Shown piece by piece: positions 51,055 to 59,348 of a DNA stretch of 64,000 bases. The notes beneath the pieces were generated by a model. That model did not search any database and was not told the DNA's origin. It saw only the letters and a list, made by a program, of their open reading frames with translations. The stretch's first letter is position 1. Every line of letters starts with the position of its first letter. The translations under genes were made by a program, and so were the position numbers. The DNA comes from Pseudomonadales bacterium (GTDB taxonomy: Bacteria; Pseudomonadota; Gammaproteobacteria; Pseudomonadales; Ketobacteraceae): contig NZXG01000011.1 in NCBI GenBank assembly GCA_002701845.1, positions 1 to 64,000 of the forward strand. Direction: 5' to 3'.

Positions 51055-51156
51055 GCCGGAACGGTTAGCGTTTGACCCGGATCAGCGCTCGGGCTATTTT
51101 TAAACCAGTCAGGGCCATTCCGCCCCCCGTTAATCCACCCGCAGGGAGTATGCAGC

Positions 51157-51480
51157 ATGGACGAGAAGCGCAGGGAACCCAGAACTCACCTCATTTACTA
51201 CCTGCGGGTGTTCGAGCCCGACACCAACAATTTGTTTGGCCACGTAGTGGACATCTCCCGCCACGGCGTGTTGATCACCAGTGATCGCCCCATGGAAAAG
51301 GACGGTCTTTACCGGCTGGAAATTGAAGATGTGTCCAGCCTGGACGAACTGTCCACCGTGGATGTGGAAGTACAGTGCCGCTGGTGTCAGGGTGACGCCG
51401 CCAATCAACTGTACGACGCCGGCTTCCAGATGGTAAACCCCTCCCCCCGGATGAGCGCCGTTTTAGAAACCTACCAGTGA
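51157..51480 (+). CDS. PilZ domain protein
   Basis: MDEKRREPRTHLIYYLRVFEP...GHVVDISRHGVLITSD. Confidence 0.88.
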   Translation: MDEKRREPRTHLIYYLRVFEPDTNNLFGHVVDISRHGVLITSDRPMEKDGLYRLEIEDVSSLDELSTVDVEVQCRWCQGDAANQLYDAGFQMVNPSPRMSAVLETYQ

Positions 51481-51700
51481 GCCCCGGGCCGCCCTGTTTT
51501 CCAGTGGGGTGGTCCCGTAGTTACCAACAATCCGTCAAGCGCGGTTGACCATGGCGTCAAAATTCAGTCAGAAAAAAATCCATTGCGGTTTCAATTTCTT
51601 ATCTCATTGATATTTAAGAAGATAATGTGCTTCAGTTCAATTTTTAACCGAACTGTGGCCAACCACGTGGTGATGCCCTTTGGGTGAACTTTTACAGGGT

Positions 51701-51735
51701 TTATGCACAGAGATATCCACAATTTTTGTGGAAAA
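51701..51735. promoter_or_regulatory. Cluster of DnaA-box-like 9-mers beside an AT-rich segment
   Basis: TTATGCACA 51701-51709 (+), ATATCCACA 51713-51721 (+, one mismatch), TTTTCCACA 51727-51735 (-). Confidence 0.4.
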
Positions 51736-51851
51736 CCCGGATTCTTGCAAAGCCCCGATTTTGTGCTATAGCCGTGAGGGGAGGCAGTTTCCCACAGCAA
51801 TTGGGGACGATCTCAAACCGGGATCAGGGGCTCACTCGCGCACCAGAGGCT

Positions 51852-53999
51852 TCACTCGCGCACCAAAGGAAAGGGCGGCAGGCTCTGCAGCAACTGACGT
51901 CCATAGCGTCGGGTAAGAATACGCCGGTCAAAAATAACAATTTCACCCACATCCGTTTCGCTGCGTAATAACCGGCCGACCGCCTGCTTCAGGCGAAGGG
52001 CGGCATCCGGTACCGTGATTTCCATAAACGAATTGCGCCCCTGGGTTTGCAACCATTCCGCCAGGGTGGCATCCACCGGGTCCTCGGGCACGGCAAAGGG
52101 CAACCGGGCAATCACTACACAGCGGCAGTATTCCCCCGGCAGATCCACCCCCTCGGCAAAACTGGCCAGGCCAAACAGCACACTGGATTCGCCGGCATCA
52201 ATACGGGATTTGTGCAAGCGTACCATCTCCGCTTTGCCCTGCTGCCCTTGCGCCAGCACCCGGGCACTGAGCGGATCACTCACCCGCTCCAGGACGCCTG
52301 CCATCTGTTTACGGGAACTGAACAACACCAGGGTGCCCAGCTGCCGCTGCCAGCACTGCTCCAAAAACCGGGCCAGTTGCGCGACATGCTGCTCACTGTC
52401 GGTGGGATCGCAGGCCAGCTCCGGCACCCTCACCCGGCCACAGGCGGCGTAATCGAATGGGCTGGGCACCATGCTGAAATGACTGTCCGCCGGTACCCCG
52501 GAGCGAAACTGAAAGCGATCAAAACGGCCCAGGGCAGTGAGCGTGGCGCTGGTGACCACCGCCGCGAACACCCGGGACCAAAGATGACTGGCCAGCACGT
52601 CACTGGCCAGTACCGGACAGGCCGCCAGTTCCACGTCGAGCCCCTGGGCGCCTTCCGTGAAACTCAGCCAGCGGGCCACCGGTGCGCTGCCGGCGGCGTC
52701 ACCGGTCTGGTAACGATACCAGACGCTGGCCATGGCTTCGGCCCGGGCCAACTGGGCCGACAGGATCGGCATCCAGGCCTCGGCATCGGGGCGCGCAATA
52801 TCCGAGCGTTTGCCTTCCATACCCTCCTGCAGCCAGTCCACCACCAGCTGCAACTGCCGCAGCAGTTCCTGCGATGGCGGCAGCAACTGACCGGCCTGCT
52901 GGCGCAGGGATTCCGGCACCACCCCCTGCTCGAAGCGATGAATCAGACGGGCATGGTCGTGGTCCGTGGCGGGCCGACCTTCGGCCAGCGGCGTCAGGGT
53001 CGTCATTAACAGGCCCAGGGTTTCCCCCAGCTCCGCCGCCAGTGTCTTCACCGCAGTGGCCACGGCAGCCGCCATGCCCTCGGCGGTGGAGGATTCCACC
53101 AGTGAATCCAGCATCCGGCCCAGCTCCTGCAGCCAGTTCTGCGCGCCCCGCACCTGGGTGGCGCAGGAAAAATGATTCAGGGCCTTGTCGGGCAGGTGAT
53201 GGCCCTCGTCAAACACGTAAATGGTGTCCTCCGGCGCCGGCAGCACCATACCGCCCCCCATGGCCAGATCCGCCAGCACCAGATCATGATTGGCCACCAC
53301 CAGGTCGGCCCGGTACAGGTGGTTGCGGGAACGATAAAACGGACAATCCTCGTAAAAGCCACAATGCCGGCCGGTGCAACCGCGATGATCATTGGTGACC
53401 CGACGCCAGGTGGTATCGGCGATGGCCTCCGGCCAGCTGTCCCGATCACCGCTCCAGTCACCCTGCTCCACTGCCTGGTCCATCCGGCGGTAAATTTCCG
53501 CCTCGTCCTTGTCGACAGCGAACTGCGGATAGTCCTCCCACAGCGACAGCGTGCCGCCGTCCTGACCCGGTGTCAGCAGGCGATCCAGTTTACTCAGGCA
53601 TAAATAACGGCCCCGGCCCTTGGCCAGGGCATAACTGAAATCCAGGCCCGCATGGCGCAACACTTCGGGAATATCCTTGTTGATGACCTGGTCCTGCAAG
53701 GCTACCGTCGCCGTGGCCAGCACCACTTTTTTACCCAGCGCTTTCGCGACCGGCATCACCCCCAGCAGATACGCCAGGGTCTTACCGGTGCCGGTACCGG
53801 CTTCAATGACAGTAACCTGACCGCCGCCGCTGCGCTTGCCGTCGGCATCCATGGCCACCGCCGCCAGGCCATTGGCCACCGCGGCAATCATCAAACGTTG
53901 ACCGTAACGGGGCTTGATACCCTTGCGCTCCAGAAACTGACGGTAAGCGGTTTGAATTTCCTGTTTGACGGGGTCGCTTAACATTGAGTCGGGATTCAC
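51852..53999 (-). CDS. dinG: ATP-dependent DNA helicase DinG
   Basis: EAGTGTGKTLAYLLG, CTGRHCGFYEDCPFYRSRNHLYRADLVVANHDLVLADL, FDEGHHLPD. Confidence 0.92.
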   Translation of the reverse strand: MNPDSMLSDPVKQEIQTAYRQFLERKGIKPRYGQRLMIAAVANGLAAVAMDADGKRSGGGQVTVIEAGTGTGKTLAYLLGVMPVAKALGKKVVLATATVALQDQVINKDIPEVLRHAGLDFSYALAKGRGRYLCLSKLDRLLTPGQDGGTLSLWEDYPQFAVDKDEAEIYRRMDQAVEQGDWSGDRDSWPEAIADTTWRRVTNDHRGCTGRHCGFYEDCPFYRSRNHLYRADLVVANHDLVLADLAMGGGMVLPAPEDTIYVFDEGHHLPDKALNHFSCATQVRGAQNWLQELGRMLDSLVESSTAEGMAAAVATAVKTLAAELGETLGLLMTTLTPLAEGRPATDHDHARLIHRFEQGVVPESLRQQAGQLLPPSQELLRQLQLVVDWLQEGMEGKRSDIARPDAEAWMPILSAQLARAEAMASVWYRYQTGDAAGSAPVARWLSFTEGAQGLDVELAACPVLASDVLASHLWSRVFAAVVTSATLTALGRFDRFQFRSGVPADSHFSMVPSPFDYAACGRVRVPELACDPTDSEQHVAQLARFLEQCWQRQLGTLVLFSSRKQMAGVLERVSDPLSARVLAQGQQGKAEMVRLHKSRIDAGESSVLFGLASFAEGVDLPGEYCRCVVIARLPFAVPEDPVDATLAEWLQTQGRNSFMEITVPDAALRLKQAVGRLLRSETDVGEIVIFDRRILTRRYGRQLLQSLPPFPLVRE

Positions 54000-54336
54000 C
54001 AGTTGCCAGGGAAGGGGGCCCTATTCTACACCAACGAATGCCGCTTTCGGGGAACCGACGCCACGTGGGGCCGCTCCACCGGGCACGTTAGGGTGCGAAG
54101 GGACCTGCTGGCGGTGGGGTCTCGTATACAGCGCTCCGGGATTTTTATACTCTGCTCAATCTGAGCTTGCGGTTTGTTTTATTGTGTAAATTTAGATCGT
54201 TGTTTATAGACAGAAACTTGCCTACCGGGTAACGGCAAGGTACCGTATAGGCGTTTAGGCGTTCTGGACCAGGTTCTATACTAAGAAAGGCAACCGCCAG
54301 CGCACCATCAAAATAATAATTCTCAGGGAGCCACTC

Positions 54337-55389
54337 ATGCACTTCAGTTTTTCCGGTCGTCTGGCCAAAAAGCTGGCAACGATTGCCGTTGCTTCTGCAA
54401 TAGTAGTATTAAGCGGTTGTTCCGCCGCAATCTATAAAGTCGCCGGGGACACCATGACCAACATCGGTGAGGACGTTATAGTGCCATACCTGCTCACCAC
54501 GGAAGATGCCCAGATTGCCTGCGCCAGTGGCGAAGCACTGACGCCGTTGATTGCGTCGTTTGCCACCGTGGCCACCCCGCCGGACCAACTGGAGGTTCTG
54601 CTGGGACTGGTGGGCGGTGTCTGTGCGGGGCAGCGTGCCTTCCAGCACGAACTGGACTACATCCGCTTTGCCGGTGAGCAACGCATCACTCAGGCCCAGG
54701 ATGCCCGCATCCAGTCCAAACGTTGGTTTGCCATTGCCGCCGCCCGTTATTACGGCAGCTATCAGGCGCTGGTGAGAGCGCTGGGCGAACCCGGCGATGA
54801 GTGCCCCATGTTTGATAATGATTTTGAACAACTGGTATGGATGCTGGGTTCCGTATCCGGATTGCAGGCGGCACTGGCGGATGTGCAGGCCAACATGACG
54901 GTGGGTGTTCCCTTCAACGTGGCGCCCAAAGCGGAACGCGGCATGGCCTGTCTGGACGATCCGGAACACAACAAACAGTGGTGGGGACTGCCCAAAGCCA
55001 TTCGCGCCGCGCTTTGGACAATTATACCGGGGGTGGCTCCCAAGGGCGTGGATCCCTGGGAGGAGCTGGCCAAAGCCCGGGAGCTGGGCATGCAGGAAGG
55101 TGTGCGTCTGCCTTCGGCGCTGGATGGTCTTGTCGCCTACAACGACAACAACACGTCCCGGGTGCGCACCGTCATTCGCCAACATGCAAAATCGATAAAT
55201 TCCACGGCCCCCAGTCGTGAATACCGTATGATGGACGTGCTGGCAGCGGATCTGCTGTTGGAAATGTCCGACCGGCTGTGGTCGGAAAACACCGGCCACC
55301 GCACCCCCATCGGCGCCTACGGGACATTCTGGGACGATAAAAAAGCAGAACCCGAACTGGACCAGAACCTGTTGGACGAGCTGCTGTGA
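54337..55389 (+). CDS. Lipoprotein upstream of the TRAP-type transporter genes
   Basis: Lipobox VVLSGCSAAIYK; 350 aa, no recognised domain; co-oriented with 55462 and 56695. Confidence 0.8.
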   Translation: MHFSFSGRLAKKLATIAVASAIVVLSGCSAAIYKVAGDTMTNIGEDVIVPYLLTTEDAQIACASGEALTPLIASFATVATPPDQLEVLLGLVGGVCAGQRAFQHELDYIRFAGEQRITQAQDARIQSKRWFAIAAARYYGSYQALVRALGEPGDECPMFDNDFEQLVWMLGSVSGLQAALADVQANMTVGVPFNVAPKAERGMACLDDPEHNKQWWGLPKAIRAALWTIIPGVAPKGVDPWEELAKARELGMQEGVRLPSALDGLVAYNDNNTSRVRTVIRQHAKSINSTAPSREYRMMDVLAADLLLEMSDRLWSENTGHRTPIGAYGTFWDDKKAEPELDQNLLDELL

Positions 55390-55461
55390 TCCCACTCCCG
55401 GGATCACCTGCGGATTTGTGATGTCAAACCAATTACAACAATTGTATTTCCGGATGAAGCT

Positions 55462-56484
55462 ATGAAAAAACTGATGCGATCTTGCTTAAGCCCCGTTATC
55501 GCCGGCATCCTGTTGCTGGCCAGTAACGCCGCCGTCTCCGCCGACCTGATCAAGCGCACCCTCTGTGTATGGGATATTGTCGGCAAGTCAGGCCCCATTG
55601 CCACCCAGATGGAAGACTATCGACTGGAAGCGATTAAATGGGGTATTGATTTTGAGATGAAAGTCTACACCGACGAGAAAATCGCAGCGGAGGATCTGAA
55701 ATCCGGCGCCTGTGACGTCGCGGAAATCACCGGCCTGCGGGCCCGGGAATTCAATTCCTTTACTGGCACGCTGGATTCCATCGGCGCCATCCCCACCGAA
55801 GAACATATGCGCACCGTGTTGCAGTATCTGGCAGACCCCAAGCTGGCCAAGCTGATGACTCAGGGCGACTACGAAGTGGTGGGTATTCTGCCCGGTGGCG
55901 CGGCCTACCTGTTTACCAATGACCGCTCCATTGACACCGTGGGCGAGCTGGCCGGTAAAAAGTTTGCCGCCATGGACTTCGATAAGGCCCAGGCCATTAT
56001 GATTGAGTCGGTGGGGGCATCGCCGGTTTCCGTGTCCCTCACCAATTTCGGCTCCATGTTCAACAACGGCAGTGTCGATATCATCGGCGCTCCCGCCGTG
56101 GCGTATGAAGCCTTGGAACTTTATAAAGGCCTGGGTGACGACGGCGCGGTGGTGAATTTCGACATCATCCAGATCACTTTTCAGCTGGTGGCCCGCCACG
56201 ACCGGTTCCCGGAAAACTTCGGGCAACAGTCCCGACAATTTGCCTGGAGTCAGTACGATCGTGCCATGGAAGTGGTGAACAAGGCAGAAGCCAGTATCAA
56301 GGACAGCTATTGGCTGGATCTGCCGGAGAAAGACAAGGAAGGCTATATGGAAATGTTCCGCCAGTCCCGACTGACATTGCGGGACCGCGGACTCTACGAC
56401 GGGAAAATGCTGTCTTTCCTGAGCAAGGTCCGCTGCCAGAAAGACCCGTCACTGGCGGAATGCACTGCCAAAGACCGCGAGTAA
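55462..56484 (+). CDS. Putative periplasmic solute-binding protein (AdeT-like / DUF6091-like)
   Basis: Signal peptide; LCVWDIVGKSGPIATQMEDYRLEAIKWGIDFEMKVYTDEKIAAEDLKSGACDVAEITGLRARE. Confidence 0.82.
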   Translation: MKKLMRSCLSPVIAGILLLASNAAVSADLIKRTLCVWDIVGKSGPIATQMEDYRLEAIKWGIDFEMKVYTDEKIAAEDLKSGACDVAEITGLRAREFNSFTGTLDSIGAIPTEEHMRTVLQYLADPKLAKLMTQGDYEVVGILPGGAAYLFTNDRSIDTVGELAGKKFAAMDFDKAQAIMIESVGASPVSVSLTNFGSMFNNGSVDIIGAPAVAYEALELYKGLGDDGAVVNFDIIQITFQLVARHDRFPENFGQQSRQFAWSQYDRAMEVVNKAEASIKDSYWLDLPEKDKEGYMEMFRQSRLTLRDRGLYDGKMLSFLSKVRCQKDPSLAECTAKDRE

Positions 56485-56507
56485 GCACTTGTTGCTGAAT
56501 ATCAGGC

Positions 56508-56540
56508 AGGCCCCCGGCGTACCGGCGGCCTACTTTTTTT
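56508..56540 (+). terminator. Rho-independent terminator
   Basis: AGGCCCCCGG-CGTA-CCGGCGGCCT followed by acTTTTTTT; one stem mismatch. Confidence 0.8.
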
Positions 56541-56600
56541 GGTCGACTGCCCGGTCAACGGGATCGCCCGGTTTTAATGCGCATTAATTGGCCATTGCGG

Positions 56601-56622
56601 AACTGTGATCTGTGGCACAGTT
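56601..56622. promoter_or_regulatory. CRP/Vfr-like 22-bp operator
   Basis: AACTGTGATCTGTGGCACAGTT; TGTGA-N6-GCACA core, 7-bp perfect outer arms. Confidence 0.55.
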
Positions 56623-56694
56623 TATTTCACCCCCGTATAATTCGTGACCCTGTGAGTGTCGCTGCGGTGTCATAACAAACAAAAGTGGTGAGAA

Positions 56695-58788
56695 ATGAAT
56701 ACGAGTTTTCTGGGACGTAATCTGCGCGAGTGGGTGTCCTCACTACCGGTTTTCATTGTATTGCTGGGGGTGTTGTTTCTCAGTATTGGCGAAAATTTCA
56801 ATGCCCAACTCAATAAGCTGGGCAACAGTATCTGGCCCGATTACCACATACTGCGCCTGGATGTGCCCGAACCCGCCTGCGACCCCAACGTGGACATTGA
56901 TGCCGAGGTCCGGCGCATGGTGGCGCAGAAGCAGCAAGAGGCGCAGGATGATCCTTTTGGCGGTATGTTCGGCAGTGAAGAGATAGATCGGGGCGCCATC
57001 CGGGAATCCCTGCAGAAACGCATCGATCTGTGTCAACAGCAGCACGCCGCAGCCGCCAAGGTCAAACAACAAAAGACCGCCAACGTGGAACGCTTTGTGG
57101 CAGTGGACCGCGCGCTCTCCGCATTGTCGCAGTTTCAGCGCGACTACAACCAGGTGTTCCTGGCGATCGTATTTTTTATCTGCGCCCTCACCGCCACGCT
57201 GACTCATCACCACATCGGTCTGCGCCCCATGCAGACAGTGATGGATTATCGTTTCGGCATTACCGCCCAGCTGATTGCCAACGTTGCCCTTACCTATTCC
57301 GCTTACAGTTATCTCAGTAACGGCTGGCAGTCCGGCACTCTGATTCAGAACGAACACATTCGCTGGTTCTATCTGATCGGTTTTGGCTCCCTCTCAGTGG
57401 TTTCGCTGGCACAACTGTTTTTTATCCCTAAAACCGCCCAGCCGGGTGGCACACTGGGGAAAGCACTGTTGTCCGTACCCCTGTACGCCTATATGGCCCT
57501 GAGCTCCGCCCGGTTTTTTATTCTGCAGGAGGAAAACCCCCAGGGGATGGTGCTGTACGTGGACAAAATCATGGACCAGTCCTTCCTGTTTTTGAATATT
57601 GGTCTTTACATCTGGGTGGGTATGCTGCTGAAACAGACCTTCCTGGGTGAATACATTTTTCGGATCTTCAAACCCTGGCGCCTGCCACCAGAGCTGTTGG
57701 CCTTTGTGGCGGTAGTGATCATGGCGGTGCCCACCGCTTATACCGGGGCTTCCGGTATCATTATCATCGCCATGGGCGCCGTGGTTTATGCGGAGTTACG
57801 GCGGGTGGGTGCCCGCCGCAACCTGGCACTGGCGGCCACCGCCATGAGCGGCAGTCTGGGGGTGGTACTGCGCCCCTGCCTGCTGGTGCTGTTGATCGCC
57901 ATGCTGAATAAAGAAGTCACCACTGACATGATGTACGGCTGGGGAGTCAAAGTATTTTTACTGACCTCCACCCTGTTCTTCCTGGTGTCTTTGATTGCCA
58001 AGCAAAACCCCATGCGGGTGGCGCCGGTTTCCGAGGCCCTGATGCCCAGCCTGCAGGCGTTCCGGCCGCTGATCCCCTATATTCTGATCTTCGTGGCCAC
58101 CGCAGCGGCCTATGCTTTCCTGCTGGATGCGCACCTGGATGAGCACACCGCCCCGGTGGTGCTGCCGATGATCATTTTGCTGTTGCTGGTGTATGAGTAC
58201 ACCATCAAACCCAAAGACGACGAACGCCACGATACGTACGAAGGGGAAGTACGCGCCACTAGCCTGGAAAGTGCTGTGCGCGGAGCCACCACCAGCACTA
58301 CTGTGCATATCGGTGCGTTGCTGTCGATCATGGCTCTCAGCCTGTCCGTGGGTGGGGTGATCGAGGACTCCGGCATATTCGAGGAAGTGGCCGCCCAGAG
58401 TGATTTCTTCGGCAATATCTGGACCGCCATGCTGGCCCTGTTGATTGTACTGGTGGTTATCGGCATGATCATGGATCCGTTTGGTGCCATTGTGTTGGTG
58501 TCCGGTACCGTGGCCCAGGCCGCCTACAGTCAGGGCATCGATCCCCTGCATTTCTGGATGATCACCCTGGTGGCCTTTGAACTGGGATACTTAAGCCCAC
58601 CGGTGGCGGTAAACCACCTGCTCACCCGCCAGGTGGTGGGGGAAGAGGAACTGGAGAAGGCCAAGCAGGAGACCCGCGGCATGAGCTTCTGGATCCGTCA
58701 CGAGCGCATCGTGCTGCCGCTGACGGTGATGAGTATTGCGCTGGTGCTGGTGGCCTTTGGCCCCCTGGTGTATCAGGAACTGCTGTAA
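56695..58788 (+). CDS. TRAP-type transporter large permease (N-terminal extension probably replaces the small subunit)
   Basis: 697 aa polytopic protein; AYTGASGIIIIAMGAVVYAELRRVGARRNLALAATAMSGSLGVVLRPC; long periplasmic-type loop after the first TM. Confidence 0.84.
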   Translation: MNTSFLGRNLREWVSSLPVFIVLLGVLFLSIGENFNAQLNKLGNSIWPDYHILRLDVPEPACDPNVDIDAEVRRMVAQKQQEAQDDPFGGMFGSEEIDRGAIRESLQKRIDLCQQQHAAAAKVKQQKTANVERFVAVDRALSALSQFQRDYNQVFLAIVFFICALTATLTHHHIGLRPMQTVMDYRFGITAQLIANVALTYSAYSYLSNGWQSGTLIQNEHIRWFYLIGFGSLSVVSLAQLFFIPKTAQPGGTLGKALLSVPLYAYMALSSARFFILQEENPQGMVLYVDKIMDQSFLFLNIGLYIWVGMLLKQTFLGEYIFRIFKPWRLPPELLAFVAVVIMAVPTAYTGASGIIIIAMGAVVYAELRRVGARRNLALAATAMSGSLGVVLRPCLLVLLIAMLNKEVTTDMMYGWGVKVFLLTSTLFFLVSLIAKQNPMRVAPVSEALMPSLQAFRPLIPYILIFVATAAAYAFLLDAHLDEHTAPVVLPMIILLLLVYEYTIKPKDDERHDTYEGEVRATSLESAVRGATTSTTVHIGALLSIMALSLSVGGVIEDSGIFEEVAAQSDFFGNIWTAMLALLIVLVVIGMIMDPFGAIVLVSGTVAQAAYSQGIDPLHFWMITLVAFELGYLSPPVAVNHLLTRQVVGEEELEKAKQETRGMSFWIRHERIVLPLTVMSIALVLVAFGPLVYQELL

Positions 58789-58794
58789 GCGGGG

Positions 58795-59271
58795 TCAGAC
58801 CCGCTCGAAACAAACCTCCACAAAAAACGCCCCCGGTTCCAGACTGAATGGCACCACAATCCGGGGGCCGTGGGCCTTGTGGGTGACCTTGTGCTGTACC
58901 CCGGTAACCACTACCGGGGTGGACAGGCCGATATCATAACCCCGTTGCGACAACAGGTTCTTGGCGCCGCCGGTGACCATATTGGTGAGCTCTCCCACCA
59001 GGTCCACCACGGTTTCATCGATTTCAGTGATCTCTTCTCCCAGCATCCGAGCGCTGATTTCCAGAATCACCGGGCGGCTGAAACTCACCGCCAGGGACGC
59101 CTTAAAATTCTCCCCGGTGAGACCGATGATGCCGGTGACATCACCAAATGCGATGTCCTGCTCCTTCAGCGCGACTTTGCCCGGCTGCGGCTCCATCATG
59201 GCCATGGTGGCCAGCACATTGGCCATGGATTCCAGAAACGGGTTAACGATCTCGACGTTGATCAGGGACAT
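58795..59271 (-). CDS. CheX-like chemotaxis phosphatase
   Basis: MSLINVEIVNPFLESMANVLATMAMMEPQPGKVALKE; ISARMLGEEITEIDETVVDLVGELTNMVTGGAKNLL. Confidence 0.9.
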   Translation of the reverse strand: MSLINVEIVNPFLESMANVLATMAMMEPQPGKVALKEQDIAFGDVTGIIGLTGENFKASLAVSFSRPVILEISARMLGEEITEIDETVVDLVGELTNMVTGGAKNLLSQRGYDIGLSTPVVVTGVQHKVTHKAHGPRIVVPFSLEPGAFFVEVCFERV

Positions 59272-59348
59272 CGGGCACTCCTTTGACCCTCAAAGTATAG
59301 GCGGCTATTGGGGATTTTCTAAGCCACGGGGGTGGTTTGGGGAAAGCT

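Noticed and set aside
51700-51740. Chromosomal oriC
   Set aside because: Only three boxes, one imperfect, and none of the usual oriC neighbours (dnaA, dnaN, rpmH, mnmG); kept only as a DnaA-box-like cluster.
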